Shown in pieces: positions 25,894 through 34,951 of a stretch of DNA of 48,242 bases. Both the position numbers and the translations under genes were made by a program. Under the pieces are notes generated by a model that saw only the letters and a program-made list of their open reading frames with translations, was not told the DNA's origin and made no database searches. Positions within the stretch are counted from its first letter, which is position 1. Every line of letters begins with the position of its first letter. The stretch comes from Mediterranea sp. (in: CFB group bacteria) (GTDB lineage Bacteria > Bacteroidota > Bacteroidia > Bacteroidales > Bacteroidaceae), in the NCBI GenBank assembly GCA_031261785.1, contig JAISIZ010000124.1:1-48242 (forward strand), given 5' to 3'.

Positions 25894-25991
25894 ATTCTTC
25901 TTAATTTATTCGATAAGGATAGGAACTTTGGGGCAAATGGCACGAATTAAGAAGAAACTAACATTTTAAAGCACAAATTTGCCATCTCCAC

Positions 25992-26022
25992 TTTGCAAAT
26001 CCGTGGAAAACGCCTATATTTG
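25992..26022 (+). promoter_or_regulatory. Predicted promoter of the AAA ATPase gene
   Basis: TTTG (25992-25995), 19 bp, then TATATTTG (26015-26022) is an exact Bacteroidota promoter. It lies about 30 bp upstream of the ATG at 26054. nifJ starts 36 bp after this gene and may be read from it too. Confidence 0.8.
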
Positions 26023-26053
26023 CCCCCCGAAAAACGAAGAGTAATAATAATAG

Positions 26054-27235
26054 ATGGAATCATTCTACCGTACACACGCTTATCTTGTTGAGCATACCAA
26101 CGCTCCCGTCCGTCGGGACTTGATGGATGAGATCGACTGGAACGACCGTTTGATAGGTATCAAAGGGACTCGTGGCGTGGGTAAGACCACTTTCTTGCTG
26201 CAGTACGCCAAGGAGAAATTTGGCACCGACCGTTCCTGCCTGTTCATCAACATGAACAATCTCTACTTCTCCGCCCACACCATCGTGGAGTTTGCCGACC
26301 AGTTCCAACGCCAGGGCGGCAAGGTGTTGCTCATCGACCAGATCTTCAAGTACCACGGCTGGAGCAAGGAGCTGCGCCGTTGCTACGACCGCTTCCCGAA
26401 CCTGAAGATCGTGTTCACCGGCTCGTCGGTGATGCGCCTCAAGGAAGAGAACGCGGAGCTGCGCGACGTGGTGAAGAGCTACAACCTGCGGGGCTTCTCG
26501 TTTCGCGAGTACCTCAACCTGCGTGCCGACATGCGCTTTCACGCCTACACGCTGGAGGAAATCCTGGCGTCGCACGAGCAGATCGCCAAAGGCGTACTGG
26601 CCAAGGTCAGCCCCCTCAAATACTTCCAGGAGTACCTGCACCACGGCTTCTACCCCTTCTTCCTCGAGAAGCGCAACTTCTCCGAGAACCTGCTCAAGAC
26701 CATGAATATGATGGTAGAGGTAGACATCCTGCTCATCAAGCAGATTGAGCTGAAATACCTCTCGAAGATAAAGAAGCTGCTCTACCTGCTGGCCGTCGAC
26801 GGCCCGAAAGCCCCCAACGTGAGCCAGCTGGCCAGCGACATAGAGACCTCGCGGGCCACGGTGATGAACTACATCAAGTGCCTGGCCGACGCACGCCTCA
26901 TCAACCTGGTGTATCCCTGCGGCGAGGAGTTCCCCAAGAAGCCCGCCAAGATCATGATGCACAACTCCAACCTGATGTACTGCATCTATCCGGTGAACGT
27001 GCTCGAGCAGGACGTGGTCGACACCTTTTTCGTGAACAGCCTCTGGAAGGATCACAAGGTGCATCGGGGCGACAAGAACGCCTCCTTCCTCGTTGACGAC
27101 GACAAGCTCTCCTTCAAGATATGCGCCGAAGGCGCGAAGATAAAGAACGACCCGGACATCATCTACGCCCAGCACGGGCTGGCGGCGGGACGAGGCAACC
27201 AGGTGCCTCTCTGGATGTTCGGCTTCCTATACTGA
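26054..27235 (+). CDS. AAA-family ATP-binding protein
   Basis: This 393-residue protein belongs to the AAA-14 type of prokaryotic ATPases often found with a DUF4143 tail. Walker A is GTRGVGKTT (38-46), the sensor-like strand is KIVFTGSSVMRL, and a winged-helix-like segment VSQLASDIETSRATVMNYIK follows at about 255-275. The Walker B strand reads VLLIDQIFKY (91-100), with Gln where the catalytic Glu is normal. The role of such proteins is unknown; they are not linked to nifJ in function. It has its own exact promoter. Confidence 0.88.
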   Translation: MESFYRTHAYLVEHTNAPVRRDLMDEIDWNDRLIGIKGTRGVGKTTFLLQYAKEKFGTDRSCLFINMNNLYFSAHTIVEFADQFQRQGGKVLLIDQIFKYHGWSKELRRCYDRFPNLKIVFTGSSVMRLKEENAELRDVVKSYNLRGFSFREYLNLRADMRFHAYTLEEILASHEQIAKGVLAKVSPLKYFQEYLHHGFYPFFLEKRNFSENLLKTMNMMVEVDILLIKQIELKYLSKIKKLLYLLAVDGPKAPNVSQLASDIETSRATVMNYIKCLADARLINLVYPCGEEFPKKPAKIMMHNSNLMYCIYPVNVLEQDVVDTFFVNSLWKDHKVHRGDKNASFLVDDDKLSFKICAEGAKIKNDPDIIYAQHGLAAGRGNQVPLWMFGFLY

Positions 27236-27271
27236 CAATATGATTATTTACTTAAATATTTTATTTTGGTT

Positions 27272-30200
27272 ATGACTAAACAGAAGAAATTCATTACCTG
27301 TGATGGTAACCAGGCAGCTGCCCACATTTCCTACATGTTCTCGGAAGTGGCGGCTATCTATCCCATCACGCCATCTTCAACTATGGCCGAGTACGTAGAC
27401 GAATGGGCCGCCGCGGGACGTAAGAACATCTTTGGCGAGACCGTGTACGTGCAGGAGATGCAGTCGGAAGGCGGTGCCGCCGGCGCCGTGCACGGCTCGT
27501 TGCAGGCCGGCGCGTTGACTACTACCTACACGGCTTCGCAGGGCTTGCTCCTGATGATTCCCAACATGTACAAGATTGCCGGCGAGCTGCTACCCTGCGT
27601 GTTCCACGTATCGGCCCGCACGCTGGCTTCGCACGCCCTCTCCATCTTTGGCGACCACCAGGACGTGATGGCCGCGCGGCAGACGGGCTTCGCCATGCTG
27701 GCCGAAGGATCCGTGCAGGAAGTGATGGACTTGGCCGGCGTGGCACACCTCGCCACGCTCAAGTCGCGCGTGCCTTTCGTCAACTTCTTCGACGGCTTCC
27801 GCACCTCGCACGAAATCCAGAAGATCGAGATGCTGGAGAACGAAGACCTCGCGCCCCTCATCGACCAAGAGGCGCTGACCGAGTTCCGCACACGCGCCCT
27901 TAACCCGGGCAAGCCCGTGGCGCGGGGCATGGCCGAGAATCCCGACCACTTCTTCCAGCACCGCGAAGCAAGCAACCTCTACTATGAGGCCGTGCCCGCC
28001 ATCGTGGAGGAGTACATGAACGAGATCGCCAAGATCACCGGACGGCAATACGGCCTCTTCGACTACTACGGAGCCGACGACGCCGAACGTGTCGTCATCG
28101 CCATGGGATCGGTCACCGAAGCCGCCCGCGAAGCCATCGACTACCTGATGGGCAAGGGCGAGAAGGTGGGCCTCGTGGCCGTGCACCTCTACCGTCCCTT
28201 CTCGGCCAAGCACTTCCTGGCTGCCGTGCCCAAGACGGCGAAACGTATCGCCGTGCTCGACCGCACCAAGGAACCCGGCGCGCTGGGCGACCCGCTCTAC
28301 TTGGACGTGAAGGACTGCTTCTACGGACAGGCTGACGCCCCCACCATCGTGGGCGGACGCTACGGACTGGGATCGAAGGACACTACGCCGGCACAAATCA
28401 TCGCCGTGTACAAGAACCTGGCCATGCCCATGCCCAAGAACCAATTCACCATCGGCATCGTGGACGACGTGACCTTCACCTCGCTGCCGCAGGAAGAGGA
28501 ACTCGCGCTGGGTGGCGAAGGCATGTTCGAGGCGAAGTTCTACGGACTGGGAGCCGACGGTACGGTGGGCGCCAACAAGAACTCCGTGAAAATTATCGGC
28601 GATAACACCGACAAGCATTGCCAGGCCTACTTCTCGTACGACTCCAAGAAGTCGGGTGGATTCACCTGCTCGCACCTTCGCTTTGGCGACAACCCCATAC
28701 GCTCCACCTATCTGGTCAACACGCCCAACTTCGTGGCCTGCCACGTACAGGCTTACCTCCACATGTACGACGTGACGCGCGGCCTGCAACGGAACGGCGC
28801 CTTCCTGCTCAACACCATCTGGGAGGGCGAGGAGCTGGCCAAGAACCTGCCCGTCAAGGTGAAGAAGTACTTCGCCAAGAACAACATCACCGTGTACTAC
28901 ATCAACGCCACGCAAATCGCGCTGGAGATTGGGTTGGGCAACCGCACCAACACCATCCTGCAGTCGGCCTTCTTCCGCATCACCCAGGTGATACCCGTCG
29001 ATCTGGCCATCGAGCAGATGAAGAAGTTCATCGTGAAGTCATACGGCAAGAAGGGCGAGGAGATCGTGAACCAGAACTACGCCGCCGTGGACCGCGGAGG
29101 CGAATACAAGCTACTCACCGTGGATCCCGAGTGGGCCAACCTGTCCGACGCGACGGCGGCCGCCAACAACGACCCCGCCTTCATCAACGAGGTGGTGCGC
29201 CCCATCAACGCGCAAGACGGTGACCTGCTCCCCGTATCGGCCTTCAAGGGTATCGAGGATGGTTCGTGGCCGCAAGGTACCGCCGCCTACGAGAAGCGCG
29301 GCGTGGCCGCCTTCGTGCCCGAGTGGACCCCCGAGAACTGTATACAGTGCAACAAGTGCGCGTACGTTTGTCCGCACGCCGCCATCCGTCCGTTCGTTCT
29401 CGACGAGGCCGAGCAGAAGGGTGCCAACTTCGCCCAGCTCAAGGCCGTGGGCAAGGTGTTCGACGGAATGACGTTCCGCATACAGGTCGACGTGCTCGAC
29501 TGCCTCGGTTGCAGCAACTGCGCCGACATCTGCCCGGGCAACCCCAAGAAGGGAGGAAAGGCACTGACGATGAAGCACCTCGAGAGCCAACTCGCCGAGG
29601 CCGACAACTGGACCTACTGCGCCACCAGCGTGAAGAGCAAGCAGCATCTGGTCGACGTGAAGGCCAACGTGAAGAACTCACAGTTCGCCACCCCGCTCTT
29701 CGAGTTCTCGGGCGCATGCTCGGGATGCGGTGAGACGCCGTACGTGAAGCTCATCACCCAGCTCTTCGGCGACCGCGAGATGGTGGCCAACGCCACCGGA
29801 TGCTCCTCCATCTACTCGGGATCCGTACCCTCCACGCCCTACACCACGAACGAGCAAGGTCACGGTCCGGCATGGGCCAACTCACTGTTCGAGGACTTCT
29901 GCGAGTTCGGCCTTGGTATGGAACTGGCCAACGAGAAGATGCGCGAGCGTATCGTGACGCTCTTCAGCAAGGTCGTTGCCGACGACCAGGCGCACGCCGA
30001 GGTGAAACCCTTGATGCAGGCTTGGCTCGACAATCGCAACGACGGCGACAAGACCAAGGAGCTGGCTCCGCAACTCGAGGCGGCCATCGCCCAAGGCGCG
30101 GCGGCGGGATGCCCCGTTTGCAAGGAGCTGAAGGGATTGACGCAATACTTAGTGAAGCGCAGCCAATGGATCATAGGTGGCGACGGTGCCGCCTACGACA

Positions 30201-30829
30201 TCGGTTACGGAGGTCTGGACCACGCCATCGCCTCGGGCAAGGACATCAACATCCTGGTGCTCGACACGGAGGTCTACTCCAACACCGGAGGACAGTCGTC
30301 CAAGGCCACGCCGCTGGGCGCCATCGCCAAGTTCGCCGCCTCGGGCAAGCGCATACGCAAGAAGGATCTCGGCCTCATGGCCACCACTTACGGATACGTC
30401 TATGTGGCGCAAATCGCCATGGGAGCCGACCAGGCGCAGACGCTGAAGGCGCTCCGCGAGGCCGAAGCCTATCCCGGACCGTCGCTCGTCATCGCCTACT
30501 CCCCCTGCATCAGCCACGGACTGAGGGCTGGCATGGGCAAGAGCCAGGAAGAGGAAGAGAAGGCCGTGAAATGCGGATACTGGCACCTCTGGCGTTACAA
30601 CCCCGCCCTCGAGGCCGAAGGGAAGAACCCGTTCCTGCTGGACAGCAAGGAACCCGACTGGGCGGAGTTCCAGAACTTCCTGAAGGGCGAGGTGCGCTAC
30701 TCGTCGGTTGCCAAGCAATATCCCGCCGAGGCCGGCGAGCTGTTCAAGGCCGCCGAGGAGAACGCCCGCTGGCGCTACAACAGCTACAAGCGCTTGTCGC
30801 TGATGGGCTGGGGAAGTGCTGCGGAGTAA
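27272..30829 (+). CDS. nifJ: Pyruvate:ferredoxin (flavodoxin) oxidoreductase
   Basis: The enzyme converts pyruvate and CoA to acetyl-CoA, CO2 and reduced ferredoxin, the main route of pyruvate use in anaerobic Bacteroidota. The 1185-residue chain carries all domains in one piece: the N-terminal domain with YPITPSSTMAEY, the two-cluster ferredoxin domain (CIQCNKCAYVCP and CLGCSNCADICP), the proximal cluster ligands ACSGCGETP, and the thiamine diphosphate domain with GDGAAYDIGYGGLDHA and VYSNTGGQSSKATP. The ATG at 27272 is preferred over a TTG two codons upstream. A hairpin terminator follows. Confidence 0.97.
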   Translation: MTKQKKFITCDGNQAAAHISYMFSEVAAIYPITPSSTMAEYVDEWAAAGRKNIFGETVYVQEMQSEGGAAGAVHGSLQAGALTTTYTASQGLLLMIPNMYKIAGELLPCVFHVSARTLASHALSIFGDHQDVMAARQTGFAMLAEGSVQEVMDLAGVAHLATLKSRVPFVNFFDGFRTSHEIQKIEMLENEDLAPLIDQEALTEFRTRALNPGKPVARGMAENPDHFFQHREASNLYYEAVPAIVEEYMNEIAKITGRQYGLFDYYGADDAERVVIAMGSVTEAAREAIDYLMGKGEKVGLVAVHLYRPFSAKHFLAAVPKTAKRIAVLDRTKEPGALGDPLYLDVKDCFYGQADAPTIVGGRYGLGSKDTTPAQIIAVYKNLAMPMPKNQFTIGIVDDVTFTSLPQEEELALGGEGMFEAKFYGLGADGTVGANKNSVKIIGDNTDKHCQAYFSYDSKKSGGFTCSHLRFGDNPIRSTYLVNTPNFVACHVQAYLHMYDVTRGLQRNGAFLLNTIWEGEELAKNLPVKVKKYFAKNNITVYYINATQIALEIGLGNRTNTILQSAFFRITQVIPVDLAIEQMKKFIVKSYGKKGEEIVNQNYAAVDRGGEYKLLTVDPEWANLSDATAAANNDPAFINEVVRPINAQDGDLLPVSAFKGIEDGSWPQGTAAYEKRGVAAFVPEWTPENCIQCNKCAYVCPHAAIRPFVLDEAEQKGANFAQLKAVGKVFDGMTFRIQVDVLDCLGCSNCADICPGNPKKGGKALTMKHLESQLAEADNWTYCATSVKSKQHLVDVKANVKNSQFATPLFEFSGACSGCGETPYVKLITQLFGDREMVANATGCSSIYSGSVPSTPYTTNEQGHGPAWANSLFEDFCEFGLGMELANEKMRERIVTLFSKVVADDQAHAEVKPLMQAWLDNRNDGDKTKELAPQLEAAIAQGAAAGCPVCKELKGLTQYLVKRSQWIIGGDGAAYDIGYGGLDHAIASGKDINILVLDTEVYSNTGGQSSKATPLGAIAKFAASGKRIRKKDLGLMATTYGYVYVAQIAMGADQAQTLKALREAEAYPGPSLVIAYSPCISHGLRAGMGKSQEEEEKAVKCGYWHLWRYNPALEAEGKNPFLLDSKEPDWAEFQNFLKGEVRYSSVAKQYPAEAGELFKAAEENARWRYNSYKRLSLMGWGSAAE

Positions 30830-30864
30830 TGCCGTAAGCTCTCGCCTTTGGGCGATATGACAAC

Positions 30865-30914
30865 AAAAGAGGAGAGACCCCCTTACACCACAGGTAAGGG
30901 GGTCTCCTCTTTTT
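30865..30914 (+). terminator. Terminator of nifJ
   Basis: AAAAGAGGAGAGACCCCCTTAC (split: 30865-30886) pairs with GTAAGGGGGTCTCCTCTTTT (30894-30913), with two extra bases in the left arm and a short loop, followed by a T-run. It lies 36 bp after the nifJ stop. Confidence 0.9.
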
Positions 30915-30916
30915 AT

Positions 30917-30940
30917 CCCCCCTCGCGGATCTGCTGCCAG
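30917..30940 (-). repeat. Dispersed repeat copy (GCAGATCCGCGAGG family)
   Basis: On the minus strand this reads CTGGCAGCAGATCCGCGAGG followed by GGGG. The core CAGATCCGCGAGGGGGG also occurs at 47792-47816 and, with changes, at 10206-10226. It directly follows the nifJ terminator. Confidence 0.65.
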
Positions 30941-31027
30941 GTCTAAGAAACCCGTGTCGCCACGGAAAGGTGAGTCAACTCGGGCGTGATTAGAGAGTCT
31001 ATCCGTACTCTTAGGGACAGAAGCTCC

Positions 31028-31127
31028 GTACTCACGGGGAGAGGTCGATGCTCCTTCCAAGGAGAGATAGAGGGCTTCTCTTAGAGAAAGATGGAGGGGT
31101 ACTCACGGGCAGAGGACGATGCTCCTC
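31028..31127 (+). repeat. Two 28-bp direct repeats in a gene-free region
   Basis: GTACTCACGGGGAGAGGTCG (start of 31028-31055) recurs at 31100-31127 with two differences across 28 bp, including the shared end CGATGCTCCT. The 72-bp period includes further related text with GGAG/CTCC runs. The region 30941-31302 holds no credible gene; this degenerate repeat is all I see. Confidence 0.6.
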
Positions 31128-31302
31128 TCGAGGATGGATGACTGGCTCACAAGGAGTTTTCGCAAACACCCCCTACGCACTTCCGGATAGCGGAATATAC
31201 TATTTGATGGAAAGAGTATACTCCTTGTCCGATAGTACTATACATTTGTGGGCAGTATTCAGTTTTTTATAAAAAGAATAGTGCGGTCAACAATTAAATT
31301 CA

Positions 31303-31310
31303 TACCTTTG
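31303..31310 (+). promoter_or_regulatory. Predicted -7 box for aldA-lutABC
   Basis: TACCTTTG matches TAnnTTTG exactly. No good -33 box lies at the usual spacing, so strength may depend on an activator. Downstream, the leader contains a GC-rich alternating run (GCGCGAGCGCGCGCAGGCGC, 31320-31339) that may fold. Confidence 0.5.
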
Positions 31311-31393
31311 CTCGGGTCGAGCGCGAGCGCGCGCAGGCGCAAAGAGAGAATAACTCTATGTTTAATAATCCATCTTTTAAACACTATTATTTT

Positions 31394-32830
31394 ATGAAAG
31401 AATTAAGCATGTACATCGATGGCCAGTTCATCGAAAACGAATCGGGCAAATGGATTGACGTGTTGAACCCATCGACCGAAGAAGTCATCGCGCGAATGCC
31501 CGACGGCACCGTGGCCGACGCCCGGAGAGCCATCGACGCCGCCGACAAGGCACAGCCTGCCTGGGAGGCGCTCACCTCCACCCAGCGGGGGGAATACCTG
31601 AAGAAGATAGCCCAAGGCATACGCCGCCGCGAGCGGGAGCTGACCGACATCATCGTGCGTGAGGGCGGGAAGACGCAGGGACTGGCCAACGTGGAGGTGA
31701 ACTTCACGGCCGATTATATCGATTACATGGCTGGATGGGCACTGCGCTACGAAGGGGAAATCGTGCCCAGCGCACGCCCCAAGGAGACCATCTTCGTATT
31801 CAAGAAACCTATCGGCGTCACCACCGGCATCCTGCCGTGGAACTTCCCGTTCTTCCTCATCGCCCGTAAGGCCGCCCCGGCCCTGCTCACCGGCAACACC
31901 ATCGTGGTGAAGCCCAGCCAGATCACGCCCGGGAACGCGTACGTCTTCGCGCGGATCGTCGACGAGGCGGGCCTGCCCGCTGGCGTGTTCAACGTGGTGA
32001 ACGGACGAGGTTCCGTCATCGGGCACGAGCTGGCCGCCAATCCCAAGGTAGGGATGGTGAGCCTCACCGGCAGCGTGGGGGCGGGCGTACAGACCATGGA
32101 GGCCGCCTCGAAGAACGTGACGAAGGTGTCGCTTGAGCTGGGCGGTAAAGCGCCTGGCATCGTGATGCCCGATGCCGACCTCGACCTGGCGGTGAAGAGT
32201 GTCATCGCCTCGCGCGTCATCAACACCGGGCAGGTGTGCAACTGCTGCGAGCGGGTGTACGTGCACGCCTCGGTGAAGAAGGAGTTCGTCGCCAAGCTCG
32301 TGGCGGGCATGAGTGCCGTGAAGGTAGGCAACCCCGCTGAGGTGAGCGACCTCGACATGGGACCCCTCGTCGAGGCCAACGCCCTGAAGAGCATCGAGGA
32401 GAAAGTGGCGAGAGCCATCGCGCAGGGCGCCAAGCTGGAGTGTGGCGGGCATCGCATTGGCACGAAAGGTTATTTCTTCGAACCCACCGTGCTCACCAAT
32501 TGCGACCAGGCGATGGACATCGTCCAGGAAGAGACATTCGGACCGGTGCTTCCCGTAGTGGAGTTCAGCGACGTGGACGAAGTTATCGCCTGGGCCAACG
32601 ATTGCGAGTACGGCCTCACCTCGTCGGTCTACACCCGCGACCTCGACCTGGCGTTCAAGCTGATGCGGTCGTTGAAGTTTGGCGAGACGTACATCAACCG
32701 CGAGAACTTCGAGGCCATGCAGGGCTTCCATGCCGGATGGCGCAAGTCGGGCATCGGAGGGGCCGATGGCAAGCACGGACTGGAGGAATACCTGCAGACA
32801 CACGTGGTCTATCTGGAAACTCAGCTTTGA
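31394..32830 (+). CDS. aldA: Lactaldehyde/glycolaldehyde dehydrogenase
   Basis: The enzyme oxidises L-lactaldehyde to L-lactate with NAD, typically after fucose or rhamnose breakdown. The 478-residue protein is near-identical in length to E. coli AldA and follows it closely, e.g. NFTADYIDYMAGWALRYEGE and YINRENFEAMQGFHAGWRKS. Catalytic residues are C282 in GQVCNCCERVYV, E248 in SLELGGKAP and N150 in PWNFPF. The ATG at 31394 gives MKELSMYIDGQF; an earlier ATG (31358) adds twelve residues with no family match. It is followed 7 bp later by lutA. The extra Cys at 285, next to the usual Asn-Cys pair, is a small oddity. Confidence 0.94.
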   Translation: MKELSMYIDGQFIENESGKWIDVLNPSTEEVIARMPDGTVADARRAIDAADKAQPAWEALTSTQRGEYLKKIAQGIRRRERELTDIIVREGGKTQGLANVEVNFTADYIDYMAGWALRYEGEIVPSARPKETIFVFKKPIGVTTGILPWNFPFFLIARKAAPALLTGNTIVVKPSQITPGNAYVFARIVDEAGLPAGVFNVVNGRGSVIGHELAANPKVGMVSLTGSVGAGVQTMEAASKNVTKVSLELGGKAPGIVMPDADLDLAVKSVIASRVINTGQVCNCCERVYVHASVKKEFVAKLVAGMSAVKVGNPAEVSDLDMGPLVEANALKSIEEKVARAIAQGAKLECGGHRIGTKGYFFEPTVLTNCDQAMDIVQEETFGPVLPVVEFSDVDEVIAWANDCEYGLTSSVYTRDLDLAFKLMRSLKFGETYINRENFEAMQGFHAGWRKSGIGGADGKHGLEEYLQTHVVYLETQL

Positions 32831-32837
32831 TTGTAGA

Positions 32838-33551
32838 ATGAAAATAGGTTTGTTTGTACCTTGCTACGTGAATGCCATCTATCCCCTGGCGGGAGTGGCC
32901 ACCTACAAGTTATTGAATCATTATGGAGTGGATACCGACTATCCACTCCAGCAAACCTGCTGCGGCCAGCCCATGGCCAACGCGGGTTTCGAAAGCGAGG
33001 CGAGACCGCTGCTCGAGCGGATGGACCGTCTGTTCGACACGTTCGACTATGTTGTGGCGCCCTCGGCCAGCTGCACCGCCTTCGTGAAGACACAGCACTT
33101 CTGCCAGACCAGCGGCAAGATCTACGACGCGTGCGAGTTCCTGCACGACATCCTGAAGGTTGACCGCGTGCCCGGACGCTTCCCCCACAAGGTGAGCGTG
33201 CACAACAGCTGCCACGGCGTGCGCGAGCTGCGTCTCTCGTCGGCCAGCGAACTGAACGTCTCGCCTTACTCCAAGCTCCAGGATTTGCTCCGGATGGTAG
33301 CGGGCATCGCGGTGCTCGAACCCGACCACGTGGACGAATGCTGCGGATTCGGCGGCATGTTTGCTGTCGAGGAGCAGGCCGTGTCGGTCTGCATGGGCGA
33401 GGACAAGCTGAAGAACCATATCGCCACCGGGGCGGAGTACGTGACGGGAGCCGACAGCTCCTGCCTGATGCACCTGCAGGGCATAGCCCGTAGGCAGCGG
33501 CTGCCCATGCGATTCATACATTTCACCGAAATATTATCCGCCGGATTATGA
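32838..33551 (+). CDS. lutA: L-lactate utilisation protein LutA (LldE), Fe-S subunit
   Basis: LutA, LutB and LutC form the flavin-free L-lactate dehydrogenase complex that makes pyruvate. The 237-residue protein has the two cysteine-rich CCG repeats that bind iron-sulfur clusters: C9 with CCG at 41-43 and C79 in APSASC, then C125 in NSCHGVREL with CCG at 168-170 and C209 in DSSC. The frame runs on from inside aldA, but the ATG at 32838 gives the family start MKIGLFVPCYVN. It overlaps lutB as ATGA. Confidence 0.95.
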   Translation: MKIGLFVPCYVNAIYPLAGVATYKLLNHYGVDTDYPLQQTCCGQPMANAGFESEARPLLERMDRLFDTFDYVVAPSASCTAFVKTQHFCQTSGKIYDACEFLHDILKVDRVPGRFPHKVSVHNSCHGVRELRLSSASELNVSPYSKLQDLLRMVAGIAVLEPDHVDECCGFGGMFAVEEQAVSVCMGEDKLKNHIATGAEYVTGADSSCLMHLQGIARRQRLPMRFIHFTEILSAGL

Positions 33552-34951
33552 GTACACGACACGCGGAAGCCGCCGAACGCTTCCTGCAAGATAAAAAACA
33601 AGCGCAATGGCACGACCGGACCCTCTGGATGGTACGTGCCAAGCGCGACGCGCTGGCCAAGGCCATTCCCGAGTGGGAAGAGCTGCGCGAGCTGTCGGCG
33701 CGGATCAAGATGCACACCATCACCCACCTCGAACACTATCTCACGCAGTTCGCCCGACAGGCCGAGGCCAATGGCGCGGTCGTGCATTGGGCCAAAGATG
33801 CCGACGAGTTCAACGCCACCGTGCTCGATATCCTGCGCCAACGCGGCGTGCGGAAGATGGTGAAGAGCAAATCCATGCTCACCGAGGAGTGCCACCTCAA
33901 CCCTTACCTGATTAAGGCGGGCATCGACGTGATAGAGAGCGACCTCGGCGAACGTATCCTACAGCTCATGGGACAGCCTCCCAGCCACATCGTGATGCCT
34001 GCCATACATCTTACCCGCCAGCAGGTGGGCAAGCTCTTTGAGGAGAAGTGGCACACCGAGGCGGGTAATAGCGACCCCACTTACCTGACACACGCCGCGC
34101 GCGAGCAGCTGCGCCAGGAGTTCCTCACCGCCGACGCCGCCATGACGGGCGCCAACTTCGGCGTGGCCGACACGGGCGACGTGGTGGTGTGCACCAACGA
34201 GGGCAACGCCGACATGGGGACCTCCTTCCCGCGGCTGCACATCGTGGCCATGGGGCTGGAGAAGGTGGTGCCCAACTACGACGCGCTCGGCGTTTTCGTG
34301 CGCCTGCTGGCGCGCTCGGCCACGGGACAGCCGTCGACCACTTACACCTCGCACTTCCGCAAGCCGCGAGAGGGATGCGAGACGCACATCGTGCTGGTAG
34401 ACAACGGGCGGACGGACATACTCGCCAACGAGGAGCATATACAGACGCTGAAATGCCTGCGCTGCGGGGCCTGCATGAATACCTGCCCCGTGTACCGGCG
34501 CGGCGGGGGGTATGCCTATACCTACTTCATTCCTGGACCCATAGGCATAAACCTCGGCATGTTGAAGTCGCCCACGGAGTACGCCGACAATGTCGCGGCC
34601 TGCTCGCTCTGCTATTCGTGCAACAATGTCTGTCCGGCGAAGATCGACCTGGCCGACCAGATTTACCGCTGGCGACAGCAACTCGACAGCTTAGGGCGAG
34701 CCAACGGAGCGAAGAAAGCCATGTCGGCCGGAATGGCCTTCCTCTTCGACCATCCCGCACTCTTCAACGCCGCGCTGAAGATGGCGCCCATCGCCAACAA
34801 GCTGCCCCGTCCATTGATCTACAACGGACTGAACGCCTGGGGGAAAGGACGCGAGCTGCCGCCATTCGCCACCACCTCGTTTGCCGAGATGTGGAAGCAT
34901 GGGATGAGTAAACAGACTGACAATGACCAAGAAAGGAGAAACCCCGAATGA
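33548..34951 (+). CDS. lutB: L-lactate utilisation protein LutB, ferredoxin-type subunit
   Basis: LutB is the central subunit of the LutABC lactate oxidation complex. The 467-residue protein has an N-terminal LUD domain (about 60-290, with MVKSKSMLTEE and VVVCTNEGNADM) and two [4Fe-4S] ferredoxin motifs, CLRCGACMNTCP (303-314) and CSLCYSCNNVCP (352-363). The C-terminal part is a conserved DUF3390-like tail. Both ends overlap neighbouring genes by 4 bp, so lutA, lutB and lutC are translationally coupled. Confidence 0.95.
   Translation: MSTRHAEAAERFLQDKKQAQWHDRTLWMVRAKRDALAKAIPEWEELRELSARIKMHTITHLEHYLTQFARQAEANGAVVHWAKDADEFNATVLDILRQRGVRKMVKSKSMLTEECHLNPYLIKAGIDVIESDLGERILQLMGQPPSHIVMPAIHLTRQQVGKLFEEKWHTEAGNSDPTYLTHAAREQLRQEFLTADAAMTGANFGVADTGDVVVCTNEGNADMGTSFPRLHIVAMGLEKVVPNYDALGVFVRLLARSATGQPSTTYTSHFRKPREGCETHIVLVDNGRTDILANEEHIQTLKCLRCGACMNTCPVYRRGGGYAYTYFIPGPIGINLGMLKSPTEYADNVAACSLCYSCNNVCPAKIDLADQIYRWRQQLDSLGRANGAKKAMSAGMAFLFDHPALFNAALKMAPIANKLPRPLIYNGLNAWGKGRELPPFATTSFAEMWKHGMSKQTDNDQERRNPE

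Noticed and set aside
25894..26053. Divergent regulatory region as part of a defence island
   Set aside because: Only an ATPase remnant and one AAA ATPase are present; no effector, toxin or nuclease lies next to them, so a defence system is not supported.
31048..31272. A 74-codon frame upstream of aldA
   Set aside because: It crosses the degenerate direct repeats and has no plausible start signal.
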